Positions 34,305 through 42,322 of a stretch of 64,000 bases of DNA are shown one piece after another. A program made the position numbers and the translations under genes. This DNA comes from Symsagittifera roscoffensis. Its lineage: Eukaryota; Xenacoelomorpha; Acoela; Convolutidae. The DNA is taken from NCBI RefSeq assembly GCF_963678635.1, contig NC_087062.1, forward strand, positions 63,459,253 to 63,523,252, written 5' to 3'. How positions within the stretch are numbered: position 1 is the first letter of the stretch; each line of letters starts with the position of its first letter. The notes under the pieces are model-generated. The model was not told where the DNA came from and did no database searches. It worked only from the letters and a program-made list of their open reading frames with translations.

Positions 34305-34712
34305 ATGATTTCAACTTTCGATTTAAAACTCATTCATGAAATTTTTATAGACTTAAAATCACAATATCCAGACAAATCAGTCAGATTTCAGTATTTTTTA
34401 GCCACTTGTTTGTATTTGGATGCTGATATTAATTTGGATTTTGTTTTGAAAAACAGACCATATGGTGGTTTAATTGGAATAGACAATTCGTCGCTCGACA
34501 AACACTTGAAACATTTCAAGTTTCTTAGAATACGTGCTATATTGCATGACGCAGCGGGATATTTGCAAGAAAAAAATCATACCGGTCCTGGGTACACATA
34601 TGTTTTGCCTTGTCCAATAAAAAACTGTTACCTGGGTCACGTGACAGGTATTGCGTTTTGCTTATTTCTTAAAGCATTCAAACCAAAGTTATTTCGTTTG
34701 TTGGAATGTTGA
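34305..34712 (+). CDS. Polinton hypothetical protein (135 aa)
   Basis: From ATG 34305 (MISTFDLKLIHEIFIDLKSQ). Contains LHDAAGYL and TGPGYTYVLPCP, then a hydrophobic C terminus with YLGHVTGIAFCLFL. I think I have seen this arrangement in other Polinton-like elements as a conserved unknown, but I cannot name a function. No signal peptide. Spacing to the next gene is 9 bases, consistent with a compact transcription unit. Confidence 0.65.
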   Translation: MISTFDLKLIHEIFIDLKSQYPDKSVRFQYFLATCLYLDADINLDFVLKNRPYGGLIGIDNSSLDKHLKHFKFLRIRAILHDAAGYLQEKNHTGPGYTYVLPCPIKNCYLGHVTGIAFCLFLKAFKPKLFRLLEC

Positions 34713-34721
34713 GTGAAAGTC

Positions 34722-35309
34722 ATGTTAACCCAAAGAAAGAAAACTAAAAAATTGTTTTTCAACCATCTCATTATTTTAGATATTGAAGGATTTAAATGTG
34801 GCAAGAAACCTTTGATCATAAAGGAACTTTCCGTTTGCTCTGCTAATACAATTGATACAATTCATTTTCTGCCACCAGTTCAATTCAACAATTTATCAAA
34901 AGAAGAAAAAAAAGCGTACAATTGGGTATCTAAATTTCTACACGGGCTTCGTTGGGACGAAGGTGAATACCCTTACTCATACTTGGATCAAATTTTTGAC
35001 AGCATTCGTTTGAGGAACCCAAATTCCCATTTTTTTGCTAAAGGTACACAAAAATCTGTTTTATTAGCTGAATACTTGAAATTACCCGTGACAAATTTGG
35101 AAGATTTTGGCTGCCCAAAGATTGAACAGTTATTGGGTCAAGAAAAACATATTTGCAAACGACATTCTCATTTACTTCCCTCACATCAATTATTAAAGCA
35201 TTGTACCCGTAGAAAATCCAAAGTTTTTTTCGATTGGTTACAAAATGAACTGTCCAATGATGCAAACAACCTTATCTCCAAATTTGGTGGTTTACGCTTC
35301 AATGACTAA
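34722..35309 (+). CDS. Polinton protein, possible nuclease-like fold (195 aa)
   Basis: From ATG 34722. The N terminus LFFNHLIILDIEGF followed by a KEL segment resembles the first Asp-x-Glu strand of DEDD-type 3' exonucleases (Asp20, Glu22). Later conserved-looking segments are NSHFFAKGTQKSVLLAEYL, FGCPKIEQLL and a Cys/His cluster (HICKRHS...KHC). The same layout occurs in unknown proteins of other Polintons as far as I recall. Nuclease activity is only a suggestion. Its last codons overlap the next ATG (ATGAC). Confidence 0.65.
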   Translation: MLTQRKKTKKLFFNHLIILDIEGFKCGKKPLIIKELSVCSANTIDTIHFLPPVQFNNLSKEEKKAYNWVSKFLHGLRWDEGEYPYSYLDQIFDSIRLRNPNSHFFAKGTQKSVLLAEYLKLPVTNLEDFGCPKIEQLLGQEKHICKRHSHLLPSHQLLKHCTRRKSKVFFDWLQNELSNDANNLISKFGGLRFND

Positions 35310-35589
35310 TCAGAGTCCTGAAAACAATTTAACACCAAGAATTAAAGTTACTCTTACGCGGACAGGCATATTAGATTGTCGAGGAAAACCTCTCCTGCAA
35401 AAACTCGAACAAATTACACTGAACGATATCGAAATCGATAATTTACGGAAGTTTTTTACAGTTCTTGACTACTTTCACCTGTACAATGTCCAGACTCCAG
35501 GAATTTCGCCAGTCAATTCCGTTGTTCAATCTCAACCTGGAAGGGCTGCAACCTCAGCTGGGAGAGAGAAGACAAATTCATTTGCATGA
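35302..35589 (+). CDS. Polinton small hypothetical protein (95 aa)
   Basis: Begins at the ATG overlapping the previous stop (MTNQSPENNLTPRIKVTLTR). Polar, with a Leu-rich middle (LQKLEQITLNDIEIDNLRKF) and a Gln/Ser-rich end. No family recognised. Its 3' third overlaps the next ORF in another frame by about 100 bases, so either one of the two is expressed from overlapping codes or one start is misplaced. Confidence 0.45.
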   Translation: MTNQSPENNLTPRIKVTLTRTGILDCRGKPLLQKLEQITLNDIEIDNLRKFFTVLDYFHLYNVQTPGISPVNSVVQSQPGRAATSAGREKTNSFA

Positions 35590-35785
35590 CCATCAGCTTC
35601 CAGCTGAACTGAAAGAATTAGTCAAAACTGATAACGTTGAGGAAATACATTTAGTTCAAGCCACTATCAGAGTTGCTGCTCATTTTGTTGTAAAGTTCAA
35701 ATCTAATTGTAACCATGACAAATTCACAAAATATGAGTTTTTCTTCATTGAACGAGGAGTTGATTTGCCTGTTGAACCGAAATGA
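35486..35785 (+). CDS. Polinton small protein, paralogue of the next ORF (99 aa)
   Basis: From ATG 35486 (MSRLQEFRQSIPLFNLNLEG). Its C-terminal half (LPAELKELVKTDNVEEIHLV then AHFVVKFKSNCNHDKFTKY) matches the following ORF (LPKELLDEISTGNVEKIVRI then ARYIIKYKPNGNRSERKKG) at corresponding positions. The two are probably ancient tandem duplicates. Function unknown. About 100 bp of AT-rich sequence separates them. Confidence 0.6.
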   Translation: MSRLQEFRQSIPLFNLNLEGLQPQLGERRQIHLHDHQLPAELKELVKTDNVEEIHLVQATIRVAAHFVVKFKSNCNHDKFTKYEFFFIERGVDLPVEPK

Positions 35786-35885
35786 CGAATCACATATATA
35801 TATGCCAAATTTTGTGAATCATAATAAATATATTTATTGATTGTCTTCATTTTCTTTTGATCTTGTGTGATTACTAGTTGCTAAC

Positions 35886-36182
35886 ATGTCGTGTTTGAAA
35901 ATTCAAAATTTCAAAAAAATATTTTTGCCAAAAGAAAACACACAAAATGTGAGTTTAACAGGTGAGAATTTACCAAAAGAGTTATTAGACGAAATCAGTA
36001 CCGGAAACGTAGAAAAAATTGTTCGGATACTTCTGACAGACAAAAACATAGCAAGATATATAATAAAATACAAACCAAACGGCAATAGATCAGAGAGAAA
36101 AAAAGGCGATTGGTATGCAGTTGTAACTATCAACCTTGATAGAAATAAGCAAAAAAAGTCTTCGGGTAAACATGGAAATTGA
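35886..36182 (+). CDS. Polinton small protein, paralogue of the previous ORF (98 aa)
   Basis: From ATG 35886 (MSCLKIQNFKKIFLPKENTQ). Basic, with the same LP.EL......NVE.I......AR(Y/F)(I/V)(I/V)K(Y/F)K.N pattern as the ORF before it. No domain recognised. Its end overlaps the next gene's start by 11 bases in a different frame. Confidence 0.62.
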   Translation: MSCLKIQNFKKIFLPKENTQNVSLTGENLPKELLDEISTGNVEKIVRILLTDKNIARYIIKYKPNGNRSERKKGDWYAVVTINLDRNKQKKSSGKHGN

Positions 36183-36462
36183 AGAAACCACCACTGTCGA
36201 GAACAATGATTGCGACTTTGTTGACATTGGTGTTGCCGAAAAGTCTTTATCTCACGAAAACAGATCTTGGAAATTTTGTAATTCTGTTTCTCTTCCGTCT
36301 GCAGAAGTTGTCTTTTTCACGCAAGTCTGTTTCATTTTCATTTTGCTCTCTTTATCTATTTCAAAATTATCTTTTTACAACCTTAGTTGTGATGAGACTG
36401 CCATTTGGCTTTCAATACTATCCAGTACAGTTGGTTACATGTTACCCAATCCCAAGTTATAA
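36172..36462 (+). CDS. Polinton small membrane protein (96 aa)
   Basis: From ATG 36172 (MEIEETTTVENNDCDFVDIG). An acidic N terminus is followed by a hydrophobic stretch VFFTQVCFIFILLSLSISKL that should span a membrane, then WLSILSSTVGYMLPNPKL. Ending in a second short hydrophobic segment with (L/G)Y.LPNPK is typical of a conserved small protein placed directly before the packaging ATPase in Polintons. Likely a virion or assembly membrane protein; inferred from position and topology. Confidence 0.72.
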   Translation: MEIEETTTVENNDCDFVDIGVAEKSLSHENRSWKFCNSVSLPSAEVVFFTQVCFIFILLSLSISKLSFYNLSCDETAIWLSILSSTVGYMLPNPKL

Positions 36463-36464
36463 TA

Positions 36465-37157
36465 ATGAATAAGATCATTTCAACAAAAGATAGTCTGTTT
36501 ATGTCCGTTTCAGGTCCCTCAGGATCTGGCAAAACTGATTTAATTTTTCAAATGCTTCTCAAAGGTACATTCTATCCATCGTATAACAAGATATTTTATT
36601 TTTATCTTCACGATCAACCCAAATACCGTTCCTTTGTTTCTCACAACAAATTTGATATTGAATTTATAAAATTATCCAGCTTTGAAATTGTTAATAACTT
36701 ACGGGATTGTATGATTGTCTTTGATGATACCTGTGAAGAAATTTTTAATGAAAAAGATTTTGTTAAATTAGCTACAGCAGGCCGACATAAAAATGTTCAT
36801 GTTATTTATGTCAAGCACAATTTATTTCAGCAAAGTAAGCAATCACGTACAATAGATTTGAATACAACTCACTTAATTTTGTTCAAATCACCTCGAGACA
36901 TTCAACAAATTGATTATTTAGGCAGACAGTTGAATAATGCAAAATTCCTCCGTCATGCGTATCAGTTGGCAACGAAAGAAGATTTTGGTCATCTGTTGAT
37001 AGACTTGGATCCCAAAACTTCAGAATGTCTTCGTTATTCGTCAAACATAGTTCCACCATCACCAACCATTTTCTATTTACCATCCTCGAAAGCAGTTATC
37101 ACATCTCTTGAAAATGAAAGAGAAAGAATTATGTATATTGAAGCAAATGCTCAATAG
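36465..37157 (+). CDS. Polinton packaging ATPase (FtsK/HerA, A32-like)
   Basis: 230 residues from ATG 36465. Walker A is GPSGSGKT (17-24). Walker B is MIVFDDT (83-89), followed by a sensor-like stretch HVIYVKHNLFQQSK. This is the compact ATPase shared by Polintons, virophages and large DNA viruses, which drives genome packaging into the capsid. The start is two bases after the previous stop, and the end overlaps the next gene. Intact. Confidence 0.94.
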   Translation: MNKIISTKDSLFMSVSGPSGSGKTDLIFQMLLKGTFYPSYNKIFYFYLHDQPKYRSFVSHNKFDIEFIKLSSFEIVNNLRDCMIVFDDTCEEIFNEKDFVKLATAGRHKNVHVIYVKHNLFQQSKQSRTIDLNTTHLILFKSPRDIQQIDYLGRQLNNAKFLRHAYQLATKEDFGHLLIDLDPKTSECLRYSSNIVPPSPTIFYLPSSKAVITSLENERERIMYIEANAQ

Positions 37158-37404
37158 TCGCCATTGTAGATCAATTTTGACAGAAGCTGATTCAAATTTT
37201 ATTAGATTTCTTTGCGATTGTTTTGTAAATGTTTTTCTGGGACATGTTCCAGCTAACAAGAGTTTCATCGAGAGTAAGAAAATACCATTTGGAAAAATTG
37301 TTGACCCTAAGTTTAGTATCCGAGAAAAACGAAAAGTTTTGGCAAACAATATTTCACTGGTTAAATCAATCGGAGAATCGTGTTACATTTACTTGAAAAA
37401 CTAG
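37114..37404 (+). CDS. Polinton small basic conserved protein (96 aa)
   Basis: From ATG 37114 (MKEKELCILKQMLNSRHCRS), overlapping the ATPase 3' end. Pattern R..IL..A...FI..LC....NV..G.VP......K, then KIVDPKFSIREKRKVLANN. It matches a small, helical, basic protein widespread in Polintons and related elements that follows the ATPase. Function is not established to my knowledge; a DNA-binding or capsid role is a guess. Confidence 0.68.
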   Translation: MKEKELCILKQMLNSRHCRSILTEADSNFIRFLCDCFVNVFLGHVPANKSFIESKKIPFGKIVDPKFSIREKRKVLANNISLVKSIGESCYIYLKN

Positions 37405-37414
37405 AATCTCAGGC

Positions 37415-37996
37415 ATGTATGCTGAAGAATTCATCCTCATTCCTCGAAAAACATATGCTCCAGATGAAAAAACTGCACCACAATCTCAAATCCTTCATAA
37501 TCCATTAATTAACGACAAATCATCTCAACTCAATTACATACAACGATTTCGAGAACGAAATATCAGCCGTGACTCTCCACCACCATTAAACCCAACATCT
37601 CCTATTCCTTTAACCCCTAATAATGTAGTACCAAATCTGCACCGAAAAAGAAATTTATCTGCACTTACTAATTTCAGTGATGACGGTGATGATGAAGCAG
37701 AAAAAAATTTTGAATCAAACAATTCACTGCAGCAGACAAGTTCAAAGAGAACAGAAAAAAACGATGAAAAAAGTAATGGAAAAACCGCTGAAGTGTTTCG
37801 AAAGGTTATGGAATCCATTCAAGAGCTATTGGAAGCTAATAAATTGGAAAGGGCAAACATCGTGCTAAAGCAGTTGTTCAAAGTTGAATCCTTGACTTTA
37901 GACGTTGACGGATATGTTTTAATTCAAGGAAAACCAACACTCGTTAAAATTGAATCTTTTTTGTACGATACACAGCAAAACACAAAAAAAACTTGA
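37415..37996 (+). CDS. Polinton conserved protein upstream of integrase, frame 1 part (193 aa)
   Basis: From ATG 37415 (MYAEEFILIPRKTYAPDEKT). The MY.(K/E)(K/E)F.L(V/I)P opening is characteristic of a Polinton protein located before the integrase. A long polar linker follows, then a helical domain (VFRKVMESIQELLEANKLER) and a strand region (LTLDVDGYVLIQGKPTLVKI). The frame ends at TGA after a run of eight As, but the expected continuation lies in the next frame (see next entry). Confidence 0.68.
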   Translation: MYAEEFILIPRKTYAPDEKTAPQSQILHNPLINDKSSQLNYIQRFRERNISRDSPPPLNPTSPIPLTPNNVVPNLHRKRNLSALTNFSDDGDDEAEKNFESNNSLQQTSSKRTEKNDEKSNGKTAEVFRKVMESIQELLEANKLERANIVLKQLFKVESLTLDVDGYVLIQGKPTLVKIESFLYDTQQNTKKT

Positions 37997-38357
37997 GGGT
38001 GTTTTTTATCCACAAATTTTGAAAGAACTGAATCTTGATCCTAGCTTAGTGTCCAACACTTATGCCAAACAGATTCTCCGCTCGCTTAAGAGCGAAGCAG
38101 CTAAGCCCTTCTCAACTTCTTCCTCCTTCGTCTCCGACGACAACCCGACAACTGAGTACTCGAAGAGATCAAAACCCTCCTCTTCGAAGACTCGATCGAC
38201 AACTCTCAAACCCAGAACCAAGCAATCAGACAAAAGAAAAACCCAGAAAAAAGAATTTTTCCCCAACACCAACGACGACGATGATAAAAACTATGAAAGC
38301 AGTAAAGAATCGTTTGCGACGACGTCAACAAAAGAATGGAAATCCTACTATCAGTGA
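37980..38357 (+). CDS. Continuation of the previous ORF in another frame (likely frameshift)
   Basis: Immediately after the A run near 37983-37991, a different frame reads LEGVFYPQILKELNLDPSLV, then SNTYAKQIL and a Ser/Lys-rich tail ending at 38357. The first part fits the usual C-terminal segment of the upstream protein (F...L...N(I/L)...L(V/I).N), which is otherwise missing. Either a one-base indel in the A run inactivated the gene or the run causes programmed slippage. It lacks a start of its own. Confidence 0.5.
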   Translation, partial: TQKKLEGVFYPQILKELNLDPSLVSNTYAKQILRSLKSEAAKPFSTSSSFVSDDNPTTEYSKRSKPSSSKTRSTTLKPRTKQSDKRKTQKKEFFPNTNDDDDKNYESSKESFATTSTKEWKSYYQ

Positions 38358-39288
38358 AGAAAAGAAACTCAAATTACTCTACACGAAAGGTCCAGCTGCA
38401 TTTGGTAGCGTTAAAAATTTAACAAATGCTAGTCAACTCTCACCAAAAAAAGTTGAAAAATTTCTGAGATCTCAATCATCACATACAAAGTATGGATTGT
38501 TTCGTAAAACATATCCTCGGCTAAAAGTGATTGTTAACGATATCAACGAAATTTGGTCTCTTGACTTGGCTTATGTTGATAAATTGGCTAAATATAACCG
38601 AGGGGTACGATATTTGTTAGTTGCTGTCGATTGCCTCTCTCGCTACTTACGAGTGGAACCCCTGAAGACCAAATATGCTAAGGAAACAACCGAAGCTTTC
38701 AAAAAAATGATCAAAACAAAACAACCAAAAAAAGTTTGGGTTGACAAAGGCACCGAGTTTAAAGGAGAGTTCGAAAAGTTATGTACTAAACGAGAAATCA
38801 TCAAATACAATACTCACAGTGAAAAAAAATCAGCGTTTGCCGAAAGAAACATTCGATCGCTGAAAAGTATTATGTACAAATACTTGGAGTTTGAATGGAC
38901 TTACAGTTATATTGAAAAATTACAAAGTTTTGTTCAAACGATTAACTCACGCGTTAATAGAGTAACAAAATTGGCTCCAAACAAGGTCACAAGAAAACAT
39001 GTACCTGCTTTAGTTTCATTAATTGCAAACAGTTCATCGAAGTTGGTACAGAAACCAAAATTTTATGTTGGTGACTATGTTCGAATAGCGAAGACTGACT
39101 TGCCTTTTAGAAAAGGTTACAAGCAGATTTTTACAGACGAAGTTTTTGAAATAGTTGCCATTCCTACTGTAAACCCTCCAACATACAGTCTCATTGATGC
39201 GGAAAAGGAAGAAATCAGCGGAAAATTTTATGAAAAAGAACTTAGTTTAATTGGAAACAAAGCTGATTATAACGAAAATGGACAGTGA
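38281..39288 (+). CDS. Polinton integrase (retroviral-type DDE)
   Basis: Likely start ATG 38281, giving 335 residues; an ATG at 38062 is also in frame but its extension looks like out-of-frame translation of the preceding gene. N-terminal region LYTKGPAAFGSVKNL...FLRSQ, then the catalytic core: Asp95 in WSLDLAYVD, Asp155 in VWVDKGTEF and Glu188 in SAFAERN. A C-terminal module KFYVGDYVRIAK...F...F.I resembles a chromo/SH3-like tail. The enzyme integrates the element and generates the 6 bp duplication. Intact. Confidence 0.94.
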   Translation: MIKTMKAVKNRLRRRQQKNGNPTISEEKKLKLLYTKGPAAFGSVKNLTNASQLSPKKVEKFLRSQSSHTKYGLFRKTYPRLKVIVNDINEIWSLDLAYVDKLAKYNRGVRYLLVAVDCLSRYLRVEPLKTKYAKETTEAFKKMIKTKQPKKVWVDKGTEFKGEFEKLCTKREIIKYNTHSEKKSAFAERNIRSLKSIMYKYLEFEWTYSYIEKLQSFVQTINSRVNRVTKLAPNKVTRKHVPALVSLIANSSSKLVQKPKFYVGDYVRIAKTDLPFRKGYKQIFTDEVFEIVAIPTVNPPTYSLIDAEKEEISGKFYEKELSLIGNKADYNENGQ

Positions 39289-40147
39289 TGAGTTTACTGT
39301 ACATTTGATTTCAACAGCATCAATGGATTATTTCCCAGGCAACACTTTGGCCAGTTTTAGAAATTTTTGTAAAGAAGAAATAGCTTTAGACGGAGATTGG
39401 AGAGTTGCTCTCTCAGAAATAATTTTCCCCACAAAATTAAACAATGTTACTGATGAGGAATTTACGTACTTCAGAGCATCCGAAGTAGTAGCCAGTAAAT
39501 CCAACGCTGGCAATCGGAATACAATTTCCAGACCCTACTATGGCGAAAAAGTTTTTATCAAATCAGGAGAGTACACTTTTATAGAACAATTGATTAATGA
39601 GATAAAAACAAAACTCAAAGACAAAATTCATTTTGATGCGAGTCCTCAAGAAATCACGAATAGCATGAGCATTTGGATGAACGCAAATGAAGGAATCTCA
39701 TTCCCAAGTCCCCAAATACCCAGTCTGTTAGGCTACAATGCAAAGCTTGATGAGAACGGTGAATATCACATTGGTTACAAAATGATACCCTCCTTCGATG
39801 CATCTTATGAGGGAAACGAACTGTACGAATCTCATTTCCCATATGACTTATCAAGTGGGACAAGTCTAATTTTTGTCTATATTGACATTATTCAATACCA
39901 AACTGTTGGTGATGCAAAGGCCCCATTGTTACGCGTCATTGATTCAAATAGACGCATCAAAAACGGTAGAGCCTGCAGCATTGAACCTAATCATCGAAAA
40001 AACTTCACTAATTTAGACTACAAAAAATTATTCACTTCATCTGTACAATCAATATCGGTACAGTTGCGCACAGAAACTGGAAGACTAGTGCCCTTTGCAG
40101 GAACTGGTAAAGTTGTGTTGACTCTAAAATTCAAGCGTTTTGATTGA
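39278..40147 (+). CDS. Polinton minor capsid protein (penton)
   Basis: 289 residues from ATG 39278, overlapping the integrase end. The N terminus FTVHLISTASMDYFPGN is followed by a segment with DGDWRVALSEIIFP. This is the pattern F.V.L.S..S...FP.N....F...L...I.L.G.W.VAL.(E/D)(I/L).(Y/F)P of Polinton minor capsid proteins. These are single jelly-roll penton proteins that close the vertices of the predicted icosahedral capsid. Intact and placed in the usual order before the major capsid gene. Confidence 0.88.
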   Translation: MDSDEFTVHLISTASMDYFPGNTLASFRNFCKEEIALDGDWRVALSEIIFPTKLNNVTDEEFTYFRASEVVASKSNAGNRNTISRPYYGEKVFIKSGEYTFIEQLINEIKTKLKDKIHFDASPQEITNSMSIWMNANEGISFPSPQIPSLLGYNAKLDENGEYHIGYKMIPSFDASYEGNELYESHFPYDLSSGTSLIFVYIDIIQYQTVGDAKAPLLRVIDSNRRIKNGRACSIEPNHRKNFTNLDYKKLFTSSVQSISVQLRTETGRLVPFAGTGKVVLTLKFKRFD

Positions 40148-40153
40148 AAACCA

Positions 40154-40576
40154 ATGGAACAATATTATGCAAAGCAAGCTTCACTTCCTCATTTCTCTGG
40201 ACACTACCGACAACGCGGCAGTGGATTTGGCGCTTTGGCTGCTGGTATTGGTCGTGTTGCTATACCGTTTGCACGACGGGTTATTCTACCGGCAGCGAAA
40301 AAACTGGGCAGAGAACTTTTGATGAGTGCAGCGCCAGAACTAATTGATGTCGCTATGAAAAAGAAGTCTCCTAAACAAGCATTGAAAAACACTGTCACAA
40401 AAACTGCAAGAAAACAACTCGGTGGTGGTAGACGACGTCGTCGAAAGACACCAATGAATGGATTACGAAGAAGAAGGTCAGTAGGGGCTCGAAAAAGAAA
40501 AACAACCATTCGAAGAAAAACCAGACCAGTGAGAAGTCGAGCAGATTTTTTCTCAAACATAAAAAATGATCGCTAA
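40154..40576 (+). CDS. Polinton basic virion protein, pX/core-like (140 aa)
   Basis: Starts MEQYYAKQASLPHFSGHYRQ, then RGSGFGALAAGIGRVAIPFA, a Gly/Ala-rich segment able to interact with membranes. It ends in a strongly Arg/Lys-rich C terminus (GGGRRRRRKTP and further basic runs). The architecture recalls adenoviral pVI/pX-type core proteins, and the same protein type sits between the two capsid genes in other Polintons. Role inferred: DNA condensation or membrane interaction in the particle. Confidence 0.78.
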   Translation: MEQYYAKQASLPHFSGHYRQRGSGFGALAAGIGRVAIPFARRVILPAAKKLGRELLMSAAPELIDVAMKKKSPKQALKNTVTKTARKQLGGGRRRRRKTPMNGLRRRRSVGARKRKTTIRRKTRPVRSRADFFSNIKNDR

Positions 40577-41873
40577 TTTGTTACCCAATGAAGCTACCCA
40601 TAGCTCTCTAGATTTGTTTGAAAAACAACCTCTTTTGATTACTTTTGAAAACGCTTTTGATCAAAAAATTGGACCTGTTTATTCACCTAATGGACCAATG
40701 CTTGAATTTGAAATCACCGGTGACCGTAATAATTTTGTTGACCTGCAAAAAATTTATTTGGAAATACGATGCAAAGTAACGCAATCAAGTGGAGCTGATC
40801 TGCGATACGACAACACTGATCCTACTGTGTCTGATTCACCGTTCCTCGTAAACAACTCCCTGTATTCCCTTTTCTCTGACTGTACCCTCTCTGCTAATGG
40901 ACTCAAAATCTCAAATGCCAATAGTAATTTTGCGCATAAAAGCTTTATTGGAACAGAAGTTTCTAACAGCAAAGGAGCCAAGGACTCATGGCTTAAGTGT
41001 CAGGGATATCGTTTTGAAAACAATCCCGCTGCAATAGATGCAGCTGATTTCACATCTCAACGAGAACTGGTCCGTGAGTCGAGGGAAATTTGGTTCTATG
41101 GACCCGCTGGAGTTGATTTTTTCACATGTGACAAGCATTTGTTGAGCGGTGTTACCCTCAGACTTTCCTACAGACGTTCTCATGAAGATTTTCTCATTAT
41201 ATCGGAAGATGCTGCCAAGCATTACAAGCTGCAAATACTCGAAGCGAACCTATATGTTAGAAAAATGACTGTGACCGACCATGTGCTCTCTGCCATTGAA
41301 TCAACTTTGCTCAAAACTCCTGCGAACTACCCATATCAAGAAGAAATTACAAAAACATTTCTTGCAACAGCTGGTCAGCGCAGCTGGCAACAGGAAGATA
41401 TTTTTGCTCGTGAACCGGTGAGACAAATTATCATAGCATTGAACACAAATAATGCATTTCTAGGAACAAACCGAACGAATCCTTTTCATTATCAAAAATT
41501 TGGACTGGAGCAAGTTACTTTGAGACGAAATGGTTTACCAATAGCAAGTACACCAATCAGTACACAAGATCATAAGCGTCTCTTCTTCAACACACTATCA
41601 GCGCTGGGTTTGTTGCACTGCGGGCTGGGAATCACTCTGGATAACTACCAACAGCACTTTATTATGTGTTTTGATCTCACTAGCACACAGCAGGCAGCTC
41701 ATGACTTCTTGCATCCAGAACTTACTAACTGCTCAGTTTCACTCGATCTTCAATTCTCAAACGCTTTGACAGCAAACCTGGAAATTTTTGTTTGGGGTAT
41801 ACGCTCATCCAATGTATTTATTACCTCCGACCGCAAAGTTACAAAGAACGTCCTTCCCATTTCGACAGTCTGA
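40566..41873 (+). CDS. Polinton major capsid protein (double jelly-roll)
   Basis: 435 residues starting MIANLLPNEATHSSLDLFEK. Conserved-looking segments are MLEFEITGDRNNFVDLQKIY, VNNSLYSLFSDCTLSANGLK and REIWFYGPAGVDFF, matching the family pattern (P)(I/L)EF.I.G....(Y/F)(I/V)DL and VN..L.SLF.DV...LNG. The protein forms pseudo-hexameric capsomers in related viruses. It overlaps the preceding gene by 11 bases. Intact, which argues for a recent and possibly functional element. Confidence 0.92.
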   Translation: MIANLLPNEATHSSLDLFEKQPLLITFENAFDQKIGPVYSPNGPMLEFEITGDRNNFVDLQKIYLEIRCKVTQSSGADLRYDNTDPTVSDSPFLVNNSLYSLFSDCTLSANGLKISNANSNFAHKSFIGTEVSNSKGAKDSWLKCQGYRFENNPAAIDAADFTSQRELVRESREIWFYGPAGVDFFTCDKHLLSGVTLRLSYRRSHEDFLIISEDAAKHYKLQILEANLYVRKMTVTDHVLSAIESTLLKTPANYPYQEEITKTFLATAGQRSWQQEDIFAREPVRQIIIALNTNNAFLGTNRTNPFHYQKFGLEQVTLRRNGLPIASTPISTQDHKRLFFNTLSALGLLHCGLGITLDNYQQHFIMCFDLTSTQQAAHDFLHPELTNCSVSLDLQFSNALTANLEIFVWGIRSSNVFITSDRKVTKNVLPISTV

Positions 41874-41875
41874 AA

Positions 41876-42322
41876 ATGGATGAAATCCAGTTGCAGGACC
41901 TCATTCAGAATTGTAATCATCTGAAATATAAGTTTTTTGGAGTATTTGCAGCCGACAATTTTCCACCTCACATCCCAAACAACATCTTTATGATTGTGAA
42001 CACTTCAAAATCAGATTCTCCGGGGAAACATTGGATTGTGATATGCAACAGAAGAAATGTTTTATACTTCGCTGATCCTCTCGGTCTTCCTCTCTGGCAG
42101 TACACCAATCTGTATAAACGATTGAACGAGAATTTTCATCAAGTGACTGAATTGATGACAAACTTTCCCATGCAAGACTCAAACTCTACCATGTGCGGTT
42201 CTTTTTGTATTTATATTGCACATTTGATTTTTGATAAAAACTTTAATGGTGATGCTTCTGATTTTGTTTATATAACTGATCATGTTTTGAAACGTTTCCT
42301 AACTCACATGCGTACCCATTAA
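41876..42322 (+). CDS. Polinton adenain-like cysteine protease
   Basis: 148 residues from ATG 41876, two bases after the major capsid stop. Catalytic set: His52 in GKHWIVI, Asp67 in YFADPLG, Gln100 and Cys107 in MQDSNSTMCGSFC, the Gln-to-Cys spacing of seven being that of adenovirus protease. It presumably processes capsid precursors. It is the last gene before the right inverted repeat. Confidence 0.94.
   Translation: MDEIQLQDLIQNCNHLKYKFFGVFAADNFPPHIPNNIFMIVNTSKSDSPGKHWIVICNRRNVLYFADPLGLPLWQYTNLYKRLNENFHQVTELMTNFPMQDSNSTMCGSFCIYIAHLIFDKNFNGDASDFVYITDHVLKRFLTHMRTH

Noticed and set aside
38062-38280. N-terminal extension of the Polinton integrase from ATG 38062
   Set aside because: Its residues are an out-of-frame reading of the Ser/Lys-rich tail of the preceding gene; ATG 38281 gives a normal integrase length.
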